Source of the DNA: Clostridiales bacterium
GTDB lineage: Bacteria; Bacillota; Clostridia; Tissierellales; Sedimentibacteraceae
DNA length: 5,458 nt
NCBI GenBank assembly: GCA_003487955.1
Contig: DNNJ01000033.1
Span: 1-5,458, forward strand
Direction: 5' to 3'
Made by a program: the position numbers and the translations under genes. Position 1 is the stretch's first letter; every line of letters begins with the position of its first letter. Positions 1-4,636 of this stretch are shown piece by piece. Under the pieces are notes generated by a model. The model was not told where the DNA came from. It was given only the letters and a program-made list of their open reading frames with translations, and ran no database searches.

Positions 1-51
1 TTAGCGCCAGCTTTAGGCTGATACTCAGTCAACAGCCCAGCTGATGGTGAA

Positions 52-93
52 CCGCCTTATCCGGGTAGTGACCGGATGGGGCGGATTTTGTTG
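52..93 (+). terminator. Rightward Rho-independent terminator-like hairpin
   Basis: Positions 52-64 pair with 72-84 to give a 13-bp stem with two adjacent G-T wobbles around a 7-nt loop (gtagtga). The inner six pairs are ATCCGG/CCGGAT and the outer five are G-C rich. ATTTTGTTG follows on the + strand, a moderate U-tract. The leftward side is followed by TTCACC, so it does not look like a terminator for the methylase gene. It probably ends a rightward gene lying mostly left of the window. Frames open at the left edge stop at 19-21 (LAPALG) or 42-44 (SASFRLILSQQPS), and I cannot say which, if either, is real. Confidence 0.6.
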
Positions 94-139
94 TAGAAAA
101 ACAGCTTATTGCTTGAATGGTTGCTTTTTTGCGATGCAA

Positions 140-985
140 TTATACTCTTTCAAGTCCTTCAGGGAGAATCATATTATTAGAGAATATACCGATTTCTTTT
201 GTGTGTTTGGTGGAACCAGCACTATAATTAATTGGTAGGAGATATGTGAGCTGATTTTTATAAAGCTCCCGAATTAAATCGCAATCGTCGTAAGTAACCA
301 TCCACGGAGTTGGGCTTTGAACAATTGCATTATGTAGAACCTTGTGATCATTTTCTTGATAAAAGTTCGTATATAACTTTGAACCTTTATTAACATAAGG
401 TGGATCGTAATTTATAAATGTATGGTTTAGTTTTGGAATAATGCTATAAATCAGGTCAAGTGCATCTAAATTAAATAAAGTTATCTGATCTTTATAAGCT
501 GCTATATTATGAATTTTGTTAATTAAATCATTTTTTTTAAAGCGAGCATCAATTTTATAGGAACCTGTTTGAGATACGCCGCCAATAACGCCGCCCTTTA
601 GAATGCCAGACACATTGGTGCGGTTTAAAAAGAACGTTGCAAAACCATAATACAGCAGATCACCGTCACCCTCACGGTCAAATTCATCTTTTTGGTTATA
701 CCATTCCTGTATTGTAACAGGGGTTTGCTCTATTAAACATATTAGATCGTCGGTTCGGTTAAGTACACTATTCCAAAATGAAAATATAGCTGGGTCACAG
801 TCGTTCAAAACTATTTGTCTGACATCTCCATTGAATAGCAACTTCAGAGCTAGGCCAGCCCCCCCGGCATAAGGCTCAATATAAGTACAATTCTGTAAAC
901 GATTTTTATCTATCAGCGCTTTGACGAATGGATACAAGGAAGATTTACCACCGGGGTACCGTAGCGGTGAAACAGTAATGGCCAT
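140..985 (-). CDS. DNA adenine methylase, D12 class (Dam-like)
   Basis: An N6-adenine DNA methyltransferase that would transfer a methyl group from S-adenosylmethionine to adenine in a short target site. The 281 residues match a full-length D12 enzyme (MethyltransfD12). The N-terminal PLRYPGGK motif (7-14) and the SAM-binding YIEPYAGGAG (35-44) lead to NDCDP (61-65), the family-typical FFLNRTNVSGI (118-128) and the catalytic DPPY (194-197). All key motifs are intact, so it should be active. The ATG at 983-985 follows AGGAGAGGAG (994-1003) with an 8-nt gap. It is the last gene of the leftward block, 71 bp after the ParB-like gene, and appears to have its own extended -10 promoter in that gap. 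No restriction endonuclease is next to it in the window. The target sequence cannot be read from the protein; GATC is common in the family but unproven here. Confidence 0.95.
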   Translation of the reverse strand: MAITVSPLRYPGGKSSLYPFVKALIDKNRLQNCTYIEPYAGGAGLALKLLFNGDVRQIVLNDCDPAIFSFWNSVLNRTDDLICLIEQTPVTIQEWYNQKDEFDREGDGDLLYYGFATFFLNRTNVSGILKGGVIGGVSQTGSYKIDARFKKNDLINKIHNIAAYKDQITLFNLDALDLIYSIIPKLNHTFINYDPPYVNKGSKLYTNFYQENDHKVLHNAIVQSPTPWMVTYDDCDLIRELYKNQLTYLLPINYSAGSTKHTKEIGIFSNNMILPEGLERV

Positions 986-993
986 GAATTCAA

Positions 994-1003
994 CTCCTCT
1001 CCT
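994..1003 (-). promoter_or_regulatory. Ribosome binding site of the methylase gene
   Basis: The leftward strand reads AGGAGAGGAG, a tandem AGGAG, 8 nt before the ATG. Its upstream end touches one arm of the 9-bp inverted repeat at 1002-1039. Any protein bound there, or any RNA hairpin formed in a read-through transcript, could affect access to this site. Confidence 0.75.
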
Positions 1004-1039
1004 ATGTACTATTTATGATAATATCACAAAAGTACATAG
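1002..1039 (-). promoter_or_regulatory. Methylase promoter framed by a 9-bp inverted repeat
   Basis: On the leftward strand TGATATTAT (1026-1018) is an extended -10 element (TG, one base, TATTAT). No good -35 is seen; TGGCCA lies at 17-bp spacing, and TTGACG (1048-1053) is too far, at 24 bp. CTATGTACT (1002-1010) and AGTACATAG (1031-1039) are perfect inverted copies separated by 20 bp. The repeat centre at 1020.5 coincides with the -10 centre. This geometry suits an operator whose dimer would cover the promoter. A start near 1011 would leave only one arm in the transcript, so a DNA-level role seems likelier than an RNA hairpin, except in read-through RNA. Confidence 0.5.
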
Positions 1040-1056
1040 TTGGCCATCGTCAAAAT

Positions 1057-2580
1057 TCACAATTGATCTATCATATATTGTATGACTTTAAGAAGCCCTT
1101 CATCAATAATATTTTGTAATTCGGTAATGGGCATCTTATAGGCTTCCAACTGGTGGACTACCCAGTTCATTTTATTGACAGGACCGAATTTATTGCCAAA
1201 CAAGTCTTCAAAATGATCTCTGACTGTGGCATCATCAAATATTTTATTCTTGTTGCCTACAAAGCAACTAATTATCTTTCCTAACTTAACTTTTTCTGGG
1301 CCCCTCGCATCTTTTACAAGTTGATCCCATTTCCCGAATTTTTTAGCATAACATACAAATGTATTTTCGATGAGGCAACGAGTTAACAATACAGCTGAAA
1401 TTGGAAAGTTTTTTGAACCCTGATGCGTGGAAAATCTCACAATTTCATCGCAGATAGAAATTAACCCCCTATATTCTTGTTTCGTGTTATCGACTCGACA
1501 CAAAAGGGTAGCAAAAAGAGGCAAATTCTTTGAAGGCTTTACAACTTCATCATGATGAGTTTTTTCCCCTTGTTCGTTACCTTGGGAATGGTCATTTTTA
1601 TATGAAGCTCCACTGCTATGCTCTTCATTACCATTTTGTACGCTTAGCGGATTTGGCTCTGAAGAAGTTACATTCTCATCATTTTTGCTTTCTTTAGTGA
1701 CATTAGAATTATCAACTGATTCGTAATCTGATATTTTGTATTTCCCTAAAATGGGCATTATTAAATTTTGCACCTTTTCACTAAAATAATCAGTACGAGT
1801 ATTATAAGCTTTATCAATAAATGCGCCTTTCACTAAAATGGTAAGAATATCATATAAGTCTTTATCGACTATATAATCTGAATGAGGAATGAATTTATCA
1901 TCGTATCTTATCTGTAAGTCCCGTGTGCCTTTAACGCCGAGCACACGAAAGTAAGGATCTGGCTTTAATTTATCTAAAGCTAGTATTTCTTTTTCTGATT
2001 CAGACCATTTACCATTTTCAATTCCAATGCGCAACAAATTGCCCTTCCTTAAAAAGCTGTTTATGGAAGCATTTGTTAATGAAGACATTTCGCGGATTTC
2101 GCTAACCGATCTACCAACTTCAAACTCACGATTTACATAATTCATTTTTGCTAGAGTCGACCATTTGTCGACGCCACTTATATGACGTGCTGCAAGATAT
2201 TTCATTGCAATTTTTCGCGTTGCGACAACGTCTACGCTTATTTTCTTAATATTTTCAAAAGTCTCTTTTGTAATAATGGGAATTTTGTAACCTTCAGGAA
2301 TAAGTTTACGATCGAGTAATAACTTGCAGCAGCATATTCGACGATTCCCTTCGAGTACGACCTGTTTATTATCCTCATCACAGATTACGATCCTTTCGCC
2401 GGGAAGTATTGTTCCAACAGCATTTAGGCCCTTGCATAACTCTTCAATGTTTTCTTCATTAAGAAGATATTTTATGATATCTTTCTCTGTAGCATATTCT
2501 TTAGGAATAATAAATCTTGGATTTTTAGTATCGAGAATGAGATCCAATGGATTTACTTCTCTTGTGCTGAACGCAGACAT
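1057..2580 (-). CDS. ParB/sulfiredoxin-fold protein (EGNRR type) with extra C-terminal domain
   Basis: A 507-residue protein with a ParB-like N-terminal domain. DTKNPRF (17-23) is the usual opening, and VVLEGNRRICCCKLL (74-88) carries the EGNRR form of the ParB nucleotide-binding/catalytic motif. A ParB-type helical region follows (about 128-185, with KWSTLAKMNYV and a likely HTH from about 155). A polar, low-complexity linker (about 285-351, rich in N, S, E and H) leads to a helical C-terminal domain (about 352-507) with LLTRCLIEN (398-406) and NWVVH (472-476). That pattern recalls HEPN/Abi-C-like helical domains, but the fold is not proven. True partition ParBs are shorter, lack this tail and sit beside parA, which is absent. 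The ATG at 2578-2580 follows AGGAGG with a 7-nt gap. It may act with the downstream methylase in DNA modification or defence; that role is inferred. Confidence 0.85.
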   Translation of the reverse strand: MSAFSTREVNPLDLILDTKNPRFIIPKEYATEKDIIKYLLNEENIEELCKGLNAVGTILPGERIVICDEDNKQVVLEGNRRICCCKLLLDRKLIPEGYKIPIITKETFENIKKISVDVVATRKIAMKYLAARHISGVDKWSTLAKMNYVNREFEVGRSVSEIREMSSLTNASINSFLRKGNLLRIGIENGKWSESEKEILALDKLKPDPYFRVLGVKGTRDLQIRYDDKFIPHSDYIVDKDLYDILTILVKGAFIDKAYNTRTDYFSEKVQNLIMPILGKYKISDYESVDNSNVTKESKNDENVTSSEPNPLSVQNGNEEHSSGASYKNDHSQGNEQGEKTHHDEVVKPSKNLPLFATLLCRVDNTKQEYRGLISICDEIVRFSTHQGSKNFPISAVLLTRCLIENTFVCYAKKFGKWDQLVKDARGPEKVKLGKIISCFVGNKNKIFDDATVRDHFEDLFGNKFGPVNKMNWVVHQLEAYKMPITELQNIIDEGLLKVIQYMIDQL

Positions 2581-2586
2581 AACACA

Positions 2587-2593
2587 TCCTCCT
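2587..2593 (-). promoter_or_regulatory. Ribosome binding site of the ParB-like gene
   Basis: The leftward strand reads AGGAGGA (2593-2587), a full anti-16S match, ending 6 nt before the ATG at 2580. It fixes the start of the ParB-like protein. Confidence 0.85.
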
Positions 2594-2598
2594 AATAG

Positions 2599-2626
2599 TT
2601 GACATATCTTTCCAATATGCTAAAAT
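2599..2626 (+). promoter_or_regulatory. Candidate rightward promoter in the ParB/zinc-ribbon gap
   Basis: TTGACA (2599-2604) and TAAAAT (2621-2626) are separated by 16 bp on the + strand. This is a perfect -35 and a 5/6 -10 match. A transcript would start near 2633 and run antisense to the zinc-ribbon/PH gene, meeting the hairpins at 2665-2693 and 3249-3279. No rightward gene lies downstream. The match could be chance in AT-rich DNA, but it is one of the best promoter matches in the window. Confidence 0.4.
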
Positions 2627-2651
2627 ATATTTGGGGAATCCTTACTTGGAA
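2624..2651 (-). promoter_or_regulatory. Weak candidate leftward promoter for the ParB-like gene
   Basis: On the leftward strand TTCCAA (2651-2646), 16 bp and TATATT (2629-2624) form a poor -35 and a fair -10. The -10 overlaps the -10 of the opposite candidate promoter. The -35 hexamer belongs to CTTGGAA (2645-2651, + strand), identical to one operator half-site of the immunity region. Read-through from upstream genes is an equally good explanation for expression. Confidence 0.2.
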
Positions 2652-2664
2652 TTTTCTGCATTTA

Positions 2665-2693
2665 GCTCTCTGGTGTTACCGGCACCAGAGAGC
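2665..2693. repeat. Hairpin repeat, copy 1 (flanks zinc-ribbon/PH gene)
   Basis: An 11-bp perfect stem, GCTCTCTGGTG/CACCAGAGAGC, closes a 7-nt loop (TTACCGG). It lies just past the stop of the leftward zinc-ribbon/PH gene. Neither side has a strong U-tract: CTTTGATT follows on the + strand and TAAATG on the other. A near-identical hairpin in the same orientation lies at 3249-3279, on the other side of the gene. It may be a weak terminator or an mRNA 3'-end stabiliser. Confidence 0.7.
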
Positions 2694-2699
2694 CTTTGA

Positions 2700-3194
2700 T
2701 TATAAATTTGTATTAAAGATATTCACAAATTCTTTGGCATTTTTCATATTCGAAAATACATAAGTACCTCCAATGGCACTGACACCAATAATAATTTTAT
2801 TAGTCCAGAGAAATTTAGAATATCGACAATATTGTACTTTGCTGATGGGTGATGATAAAGTCCGTTTCATGAAGATACCTGTTTTCCCTTTTATCATGCT
2901 TCGGTCAAAAGAAAGCGATGTTGTCATATAATCCATTAAATATTTTAAAAATAATATCAAACAGCACGCAATTAAAAATCCTTTAAGTATGGTACCTGCT
3001 AATATGATAGCCGGTAAAACAATTAAAAACGTAATAATAGCGGGTATAAAAATGACCATACTATGTTTAACTTCCATTTTGTTTTGAATAGGTCGTGCAA
3101 TGGGATCGCTTGACAATGTGCTACTAAGATTGTACCCACAGTTCGGACAAAACTTTGAATCACCTACATCTTTGCCACAATGTGGACAGAACAT
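2700..3194 (-). CDS. Zinc-ribbon, two-TM, bacterial PH-domain membrane protein
   Basis: A 164-residue membrane protein. The N-terminus carries a zinc ribbon with two CPxCG knuckles (C3, C6, C16, C19). A short polar linker leads to two hydrophobic helices (about 46-67 and 72-89). The remaining 75 residues resemble the bacterial PH domain (bPH_2/DUF304 type), with SFDRSMIKGKTGIF followed by PISKVQYCRYSKFLW and a closing FVNIF segment. The likely topology puts both the ribbon and the PH domain in the cytoplasm. The ATG at 3192-3194 follows AGAGGGGA (3208-3201) with a 6-nt gap. Lying between the repressor and the ParB-like gene, it is probably expressed in the lysogen, and envelope sensing or superinfection exclusion is a reasonable guess. 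Near-identical hairpins flank it, so it reads as a discrete insertable unit. The molecular function is unknown. Confidence 0.85.
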   Translation of the reverse strand: MFCPHCGKDVGDSKFCPNCGYNLSSTLSSDPIARPIQNKMEVKHSMVIFIPAIITFLIVLPAIILAGTILKGFLIACCLILFLKYLMDYMTTSLSFDRSMIKGKTGIFMKRTLSSPISKVQYCRYSKFLWTNKIIIGVSAIGGTYVFSNMKNAKEFVNIFNTNL

Positions 3195-3221
3195 AAAAAT
3201 TCCCCTCTCATAGGTTTAAGA

Positions 3222-3227
3222 ATTATA
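3222..3227 (-). promoter_or_regulatory. Candidate -10 box for the zinc-ribbon/PH gene
   Basis: The leftward strand has a perfect TATAAT (3227-3222), 27 bp from the ATG at 3194. The sequence 17 bp upstream (CCAAAA) is not a -35 match and there is no TG extension. Next to it TTTAAGAA (3215-3222) equals the right half of the third operator in the immunity region, so repressor control is possible but weakly supported. Confidence 0.4.
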
Positions 3228-3248
3228 CGGAAGGCTAACCTTTGTTTT

Positions 3249-3287
3249 GGCTCTCTGGTGTTCGCAGCACCGGAGAGCCTATTTTTT
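3249..3287 (+). terminator. Rightward terminator; hairpin repeat copy 2
   Basis: Positions 3249-3260 pair with 3268-3279 to form a 12-bp G-C rich stem with one G-T wobble and a 7-nt loop (TTCGCAG). TATTTTTTA follows on the + strand, a good U-tract. Both flanking genes run leftward. In that direction the stem is followed by AAAACAAAGG, so it is poorly placed to end the repressor mRNA, whose stop lies 7 bp away. It shares stem sequence and loop size with the hairpin at 2665-2693. Confidence 0.65.
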
Positions 3288-3678
3288 ATGCTTCCTTTGA
3301 AACAGAGGAATTATCTTTTATATATCGACCACTGGCTACCATATCATCTGACATAGTTAGTAACCGTTCTTGCCCGTCGCTGTTCATAGAATCAAAGTTA
3401 TGCAGCAGCCGCTGTTGGCCTGCTGTAAGTTCCTCTGCTTTGGCTTGCGCTGGGGCGGAGGAACTTTCTATATTGTCAATTTCTGGCTGAACAAAGTAAT
3501 CAGCAGACACATGATAGACTTTACAAATGACTGATAATTTTCCAACATCTGGTTTGCTTACACCATGCTCATAATTATTTAGCGTTTTGTAATTAATGCC
3601 TGTGAGTTTGGAGGCTTGTACAGAAGATAAATGTGCATGCTCGCGTGCTGTTCTTAGTCTCTCAGATAAAGATTCCAT
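3286..3678 (-). CDS. XRE-family phage repressor (CI-like)
   Basis: A 130-residue DNA-binding repressor, probably the master lysogeny regulator. Residues 4-65 form an XRE helix-turn-helix domain; the HTH is about 18-38, with recognition-helix sequence NYKTLNNYEHG (29-39) and the conserved SADYF near 58-62. The rest (about 75-130) has ELTAGQQRLLHNF and DGQERLLTMSDDMVASGRY, a helical tail common in XRE repressors of Firmicute phages and ICEs. There is no S24 peptidase domain, so induction would not be LexA-like self-cleavage. The ATG at 3676-3678 follows AGAGGTGG (3690-3683). It is divergent from the Cro-like gene, with an operator array between them. It may also be required for transcription of the leftward accessory genes. 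Confidence 0.92.
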   Translation of the reverse strand: MESLSERLRTAREHAHLSSVQASKLTGINYKTLNNYEHGVSKPDVGKLSVICKVYHVSADYFVQPEIDNIESSSAPAQAKAEELTAGQQRLLHNFDSMNSDGQERLLTMSDDMVASGRYIKDNSSVSKEA

Positions 3679-3697
3679 ATTCCCACCTCTGCATTAC

Positions 3698-3725
3698 ATA
3701 ATAACACAATTCCGGAAAAACGCAA
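3698..3725 (-). promoter_or_regulatory. Repressor promoter (lysogenic, leftward)
   Basis: The leftward strand has TTGCGT (3725-3720), a 16-bp spacer and TATTAT (3703-3698) preceded by TGT, an extended -10. Transcription would start near 3691, giving a leader of only about 13 nt that holds the AGAGGTGG ribosome site. TTACATAATAA (3694-3704), overlapping the -10, repeats the core of the central operator, so it may be a low-affinity site for negative autoregulation. Confidence 0.65.
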
Positions 3726-3732
3726 CATAATT

Positions 3733-3749
3733 TTCTTAAAATCTTGGAA
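3733..3749. promoter_or_regulatory. Operator 1 (17 bp)
   Basis: TTCTTAAAATCTTGGAA is an imperfect dyad whose reverse complement matches operator 3 at 16 of 17 positions. It lies upstream of both divergent promoters, with its centre (3741) about 50 bp from each predicted start, where a bound dimer could activate or help a neighbour bind. Confidence 0.6.
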
Positions 3750-3757
3750 AATAGTGC

Positions 3758-3786
3758 TTGACATTCTTACATAATAAGAATATTAT
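3758..3786 (+). promoter_or_regulatory. Early (Cro) promoter, rightward
   Basis: TTGACA (3758-3763), a 17-bp spacer and TATTAT (3781-3786) give a near-consensus sigma-A promoter with a start near 3793. The spacer is exactly the 17-bp operator 2 and the initial transcribed region is operator 3. Bound repressor would therefore exclude RNA polymerase directly. Confidence 0.85.
3764..3780. promoter_or_regulatory. Operator 2 (17 bp, inside promoter spacer)
   Basis: TTCTTACATAATAAGAA is the most symmetric site. With its flanks, ATTCTTA (3763-3769) and TAAGAAT (3775-3781) are perfect inverted arms about a 5-bp spacer. Its centre (3772) is 31 bp from operator 1 and 30 bp from operator 3. It fills the -35/-10 spacer of the early promoter. 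Confidence 0.7.
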
Positions 3787-3793
3787 ATAAATG

Positions 3794-3810
3794 TTCCAAG
3801 AATTTAAGAA
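3794..3810. promoter_or_regulatory. Operator 3 (17 bp, in Cro leader)
   Basis: TTCCAAGAATTTAAGAA begins one base after the predicted early start. It is an inverted near-copy (16/17) of operator 1, so the TTCTTA-type halves of operators 1 and 3 point outward and the TTGGAA-type halves point toward operator 2. Repressor or Cro bound here would block transcript initiation or escape. Confidence 0.65.
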
Positions 3811-3826
3811 CATTGGAGGTGAAAAC

Positions 3827-4087
3827 ATGTCGGAATCATTAATTGTTGCTTCAAGAATAAAGACTCATGTTAAACATTACATGGCTGCAACCGGAATCAA
3901 GCAATGCTATCTGGCAAAAGAAATTGGATACGACCCAAAAAGATTTAGCCAACTTATTAATGGACGGGTACCGATGGGAATTGATGATTTAGCAAGAATC
4001 TGCAAGTATTTTCGGATTTCTGCTGATGTATTTATTCCTATTGACTGTTCATCTGTACCGGACTCACAGTCAAAAAAGACAGCATAA
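3827..4087 (+). CDS. Cro-like XRE helix-turn-helix protein
   Basis: An 86-residue single-domain HTH protein, probably the early antirepressor-type partner (Cro) of the divergent repressor. The HTH is about residues 25-47 (KQCYLAKEIGY, then DPKRFSQLINGR as recognition helix), followed by the XRE-typical ICKYFRISADVFIP and a short polar tail. I chose the ATG at 3827-3829 because GGAGGTG (3815-3821) ends 5 nt before it. An in-frame ATG at 3791 lies at or before the predicted transcription start and overlaps operator 3. It is the first gene of the rightward operon. Its DNA is AT-rich like the leftward block rather than like the genes after it. It most likely binds the same operators, in a different order of preference. 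Confidence 0.88.
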   Translation: MSESLIVASRIKTHVKHYMAATGIKQCYLAKEIGYDPKRFSQLINGRVPMGIDDLARICKYFRISADVFIPIDCSSVPDSQSKKTA

Positions 4088-4155
4088 ACATTTGTTACAG
4101 CGCCGAGCAGAAATTCAACGCTGCGCTGGACGAGCTTATCAAAACGAAACAGTGA
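4045..4155 (+). pseudogene. Headless coding tail between Cro-like and excisionase-like genes
   Basis: From 4099 one frame reads SAEQKFNAALDELIKTKQ and stops at 4153-4155. It is open back to the stop at 4042-4044 but has no ATG, GTG or TTG start, and its upstream part overlaps the Cro-like gene. The segment from about 4095 is protein-like (amphipathic helix, no rare pattern) and more GC-rich than the Cro gene before it. It ends just before the AAGGAGG of the next gene. The simplest reading is the 3' end of an early gene whose front was lost when the immunity module was exchanged. It could also be chance. Confidence 0.4.
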
Positions 4156-4170
4156 AAGGAGGCAATAAAT

Positions 4171-4410
4171 ATGGTTAGAATGCGGACGCCCGGTGCGGCA
4201 GTTGCTGAAATTAAGAAATCCGACCCAGATACCAGCGTGTCAGAATATTTTATTCGGCGGCTTGCCTGTGACGGAAAAATACCCTGCATCATGGCAGGTC
4301 GCAAACGCCTGATAAATTACGACAGCCTGCTGGAATACCTTAGCAGTGTACATAATGATCCAGAACCGGAACTCATTGAGTATGGCAAGATTCGGCCCAT
4401 TAAAGAATGA
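4171..4410 (+). CDS. Excisionase/AlpA-like HTH DNA-binding protein
   Basis: A 79-residue protein with the compact winged-helix pattern of small phage and ICE excisionase-like proteins: RTPGAAVAEIKKSDPDTSVSEYFIRRLACDGKIPCIMAGRKRLINYDSLLEYL. The central IRRLACDGKIP (28-38) and the GRKRLINYDSLLEYL wing (about 43-57) are typical of the family and bind DNA. The ATG follows AAGGAGG (4156-4162) with an 8-nt gap. It is the second gene of the early operon, 16 bp before the next ribosome site region. It could be a directionality factor for excision or an early transcription regulator; with no integrase or attachment site in view the choice is open. Confidence 0.8.
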   Translation: MVRMRTPGAAVAEIKKSDPDTSVSEYFIRRLACDGKIPCIMAGRKRLINYDSLLEYLSSVHNDPEPELIEYGKIRPIKE

Positions 4411-4426
4411 AAGAAGGTGAAACAGC

Positions 4427-4636
4427 ATGACAGCAGAACAGGTCACAATGTACTGGATTGGCAGGATTGCAACGGACGCGTTTGTATCGCTTGCGATTCT
4501 TAGCTTTTGCAATTACCTATACGGCAAGTACCGTAAATGTCGGGAAAAACATTTCCACACCCAGCAGATGGAGCAGCGGGCAAAAGCCCGGCGTCGCAGA
4601 GGATTTATTGACATCATGGAAAGGAAAGATGCGTGA
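4427..4636 (+). CDS. Small single-pass membrane protein, early phage gene
   Basis: A 69-residue protein I do not recognise by name. Residues about 8-30 are hydrophobic (MYWIGRIATDAFVSLAILSF) and can span the membrane once. The rest is strongly basic, with KYRKCREKHFH and a KARRRR run, so the C-terminus should be cytoplasmic by the positive-inside rule. AGAAGGTGA (4412-4420) lies 6 nt before the ATG. The stop TGA abuts the ATG of the next gene with no gap (TGAATG), a sign of translational coupling. The overlapping frame 4458-4673 has no ribosome site and runs into the next gene, so I prefer this frame. Function unknown. Confidence 0.7.
   Translation: MTAEQVTMYWIGRIATDAFVSLAILSFCNYLYGKYRKCREKHFHTQQMEQRAKARRRRGFIDIMERKDA

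Noticed and set aside
44..238. Rightward open frame of 64 codons
   Set aside because: It runs through the terminator hairpin and then antisense to the end of the methylase gene, with no ribosome site and an unlikely cysteine/phenylalanine-rich product.
1057..2580. A true plasmid or chromosome partition system (ParB)
   Set aside because: No parA gene and no parS-like 16-bp palindrome cluster nearby. The motif is EGNRR rather than the usual partition form, and the C-terminus is unlike partition ParB dimer domains.
2324..2602. Rightward open frame antisense to the start of the ParB-like gene
   Set aside because: No ribosome site. The opposite strand holds a well-supported conserved domain (EGNRR) with AGGAGG at its start.
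3242..3490. Rightward open frame antisense to the repressor C-terminus
   Set aside because: It starts next to a terminator hairpin, lacks a ribosome site and mirrors the repressor coding strand.
3791..3826. Longer N-terminus for the Cro-like protein from the ATG at 3791
   Set aside because: That ATG is at or before the predicted transcription start (about 3793) and has no ribosome site. GGAGGTG before 3827 decides the shorter form.
4095..4512. Leftward open frames 4095-4304 and 4240-4512
   Set aside because: Antisense to the excisionase-like and membrane-protein genes, without ribosome sites, and they overlap each other.
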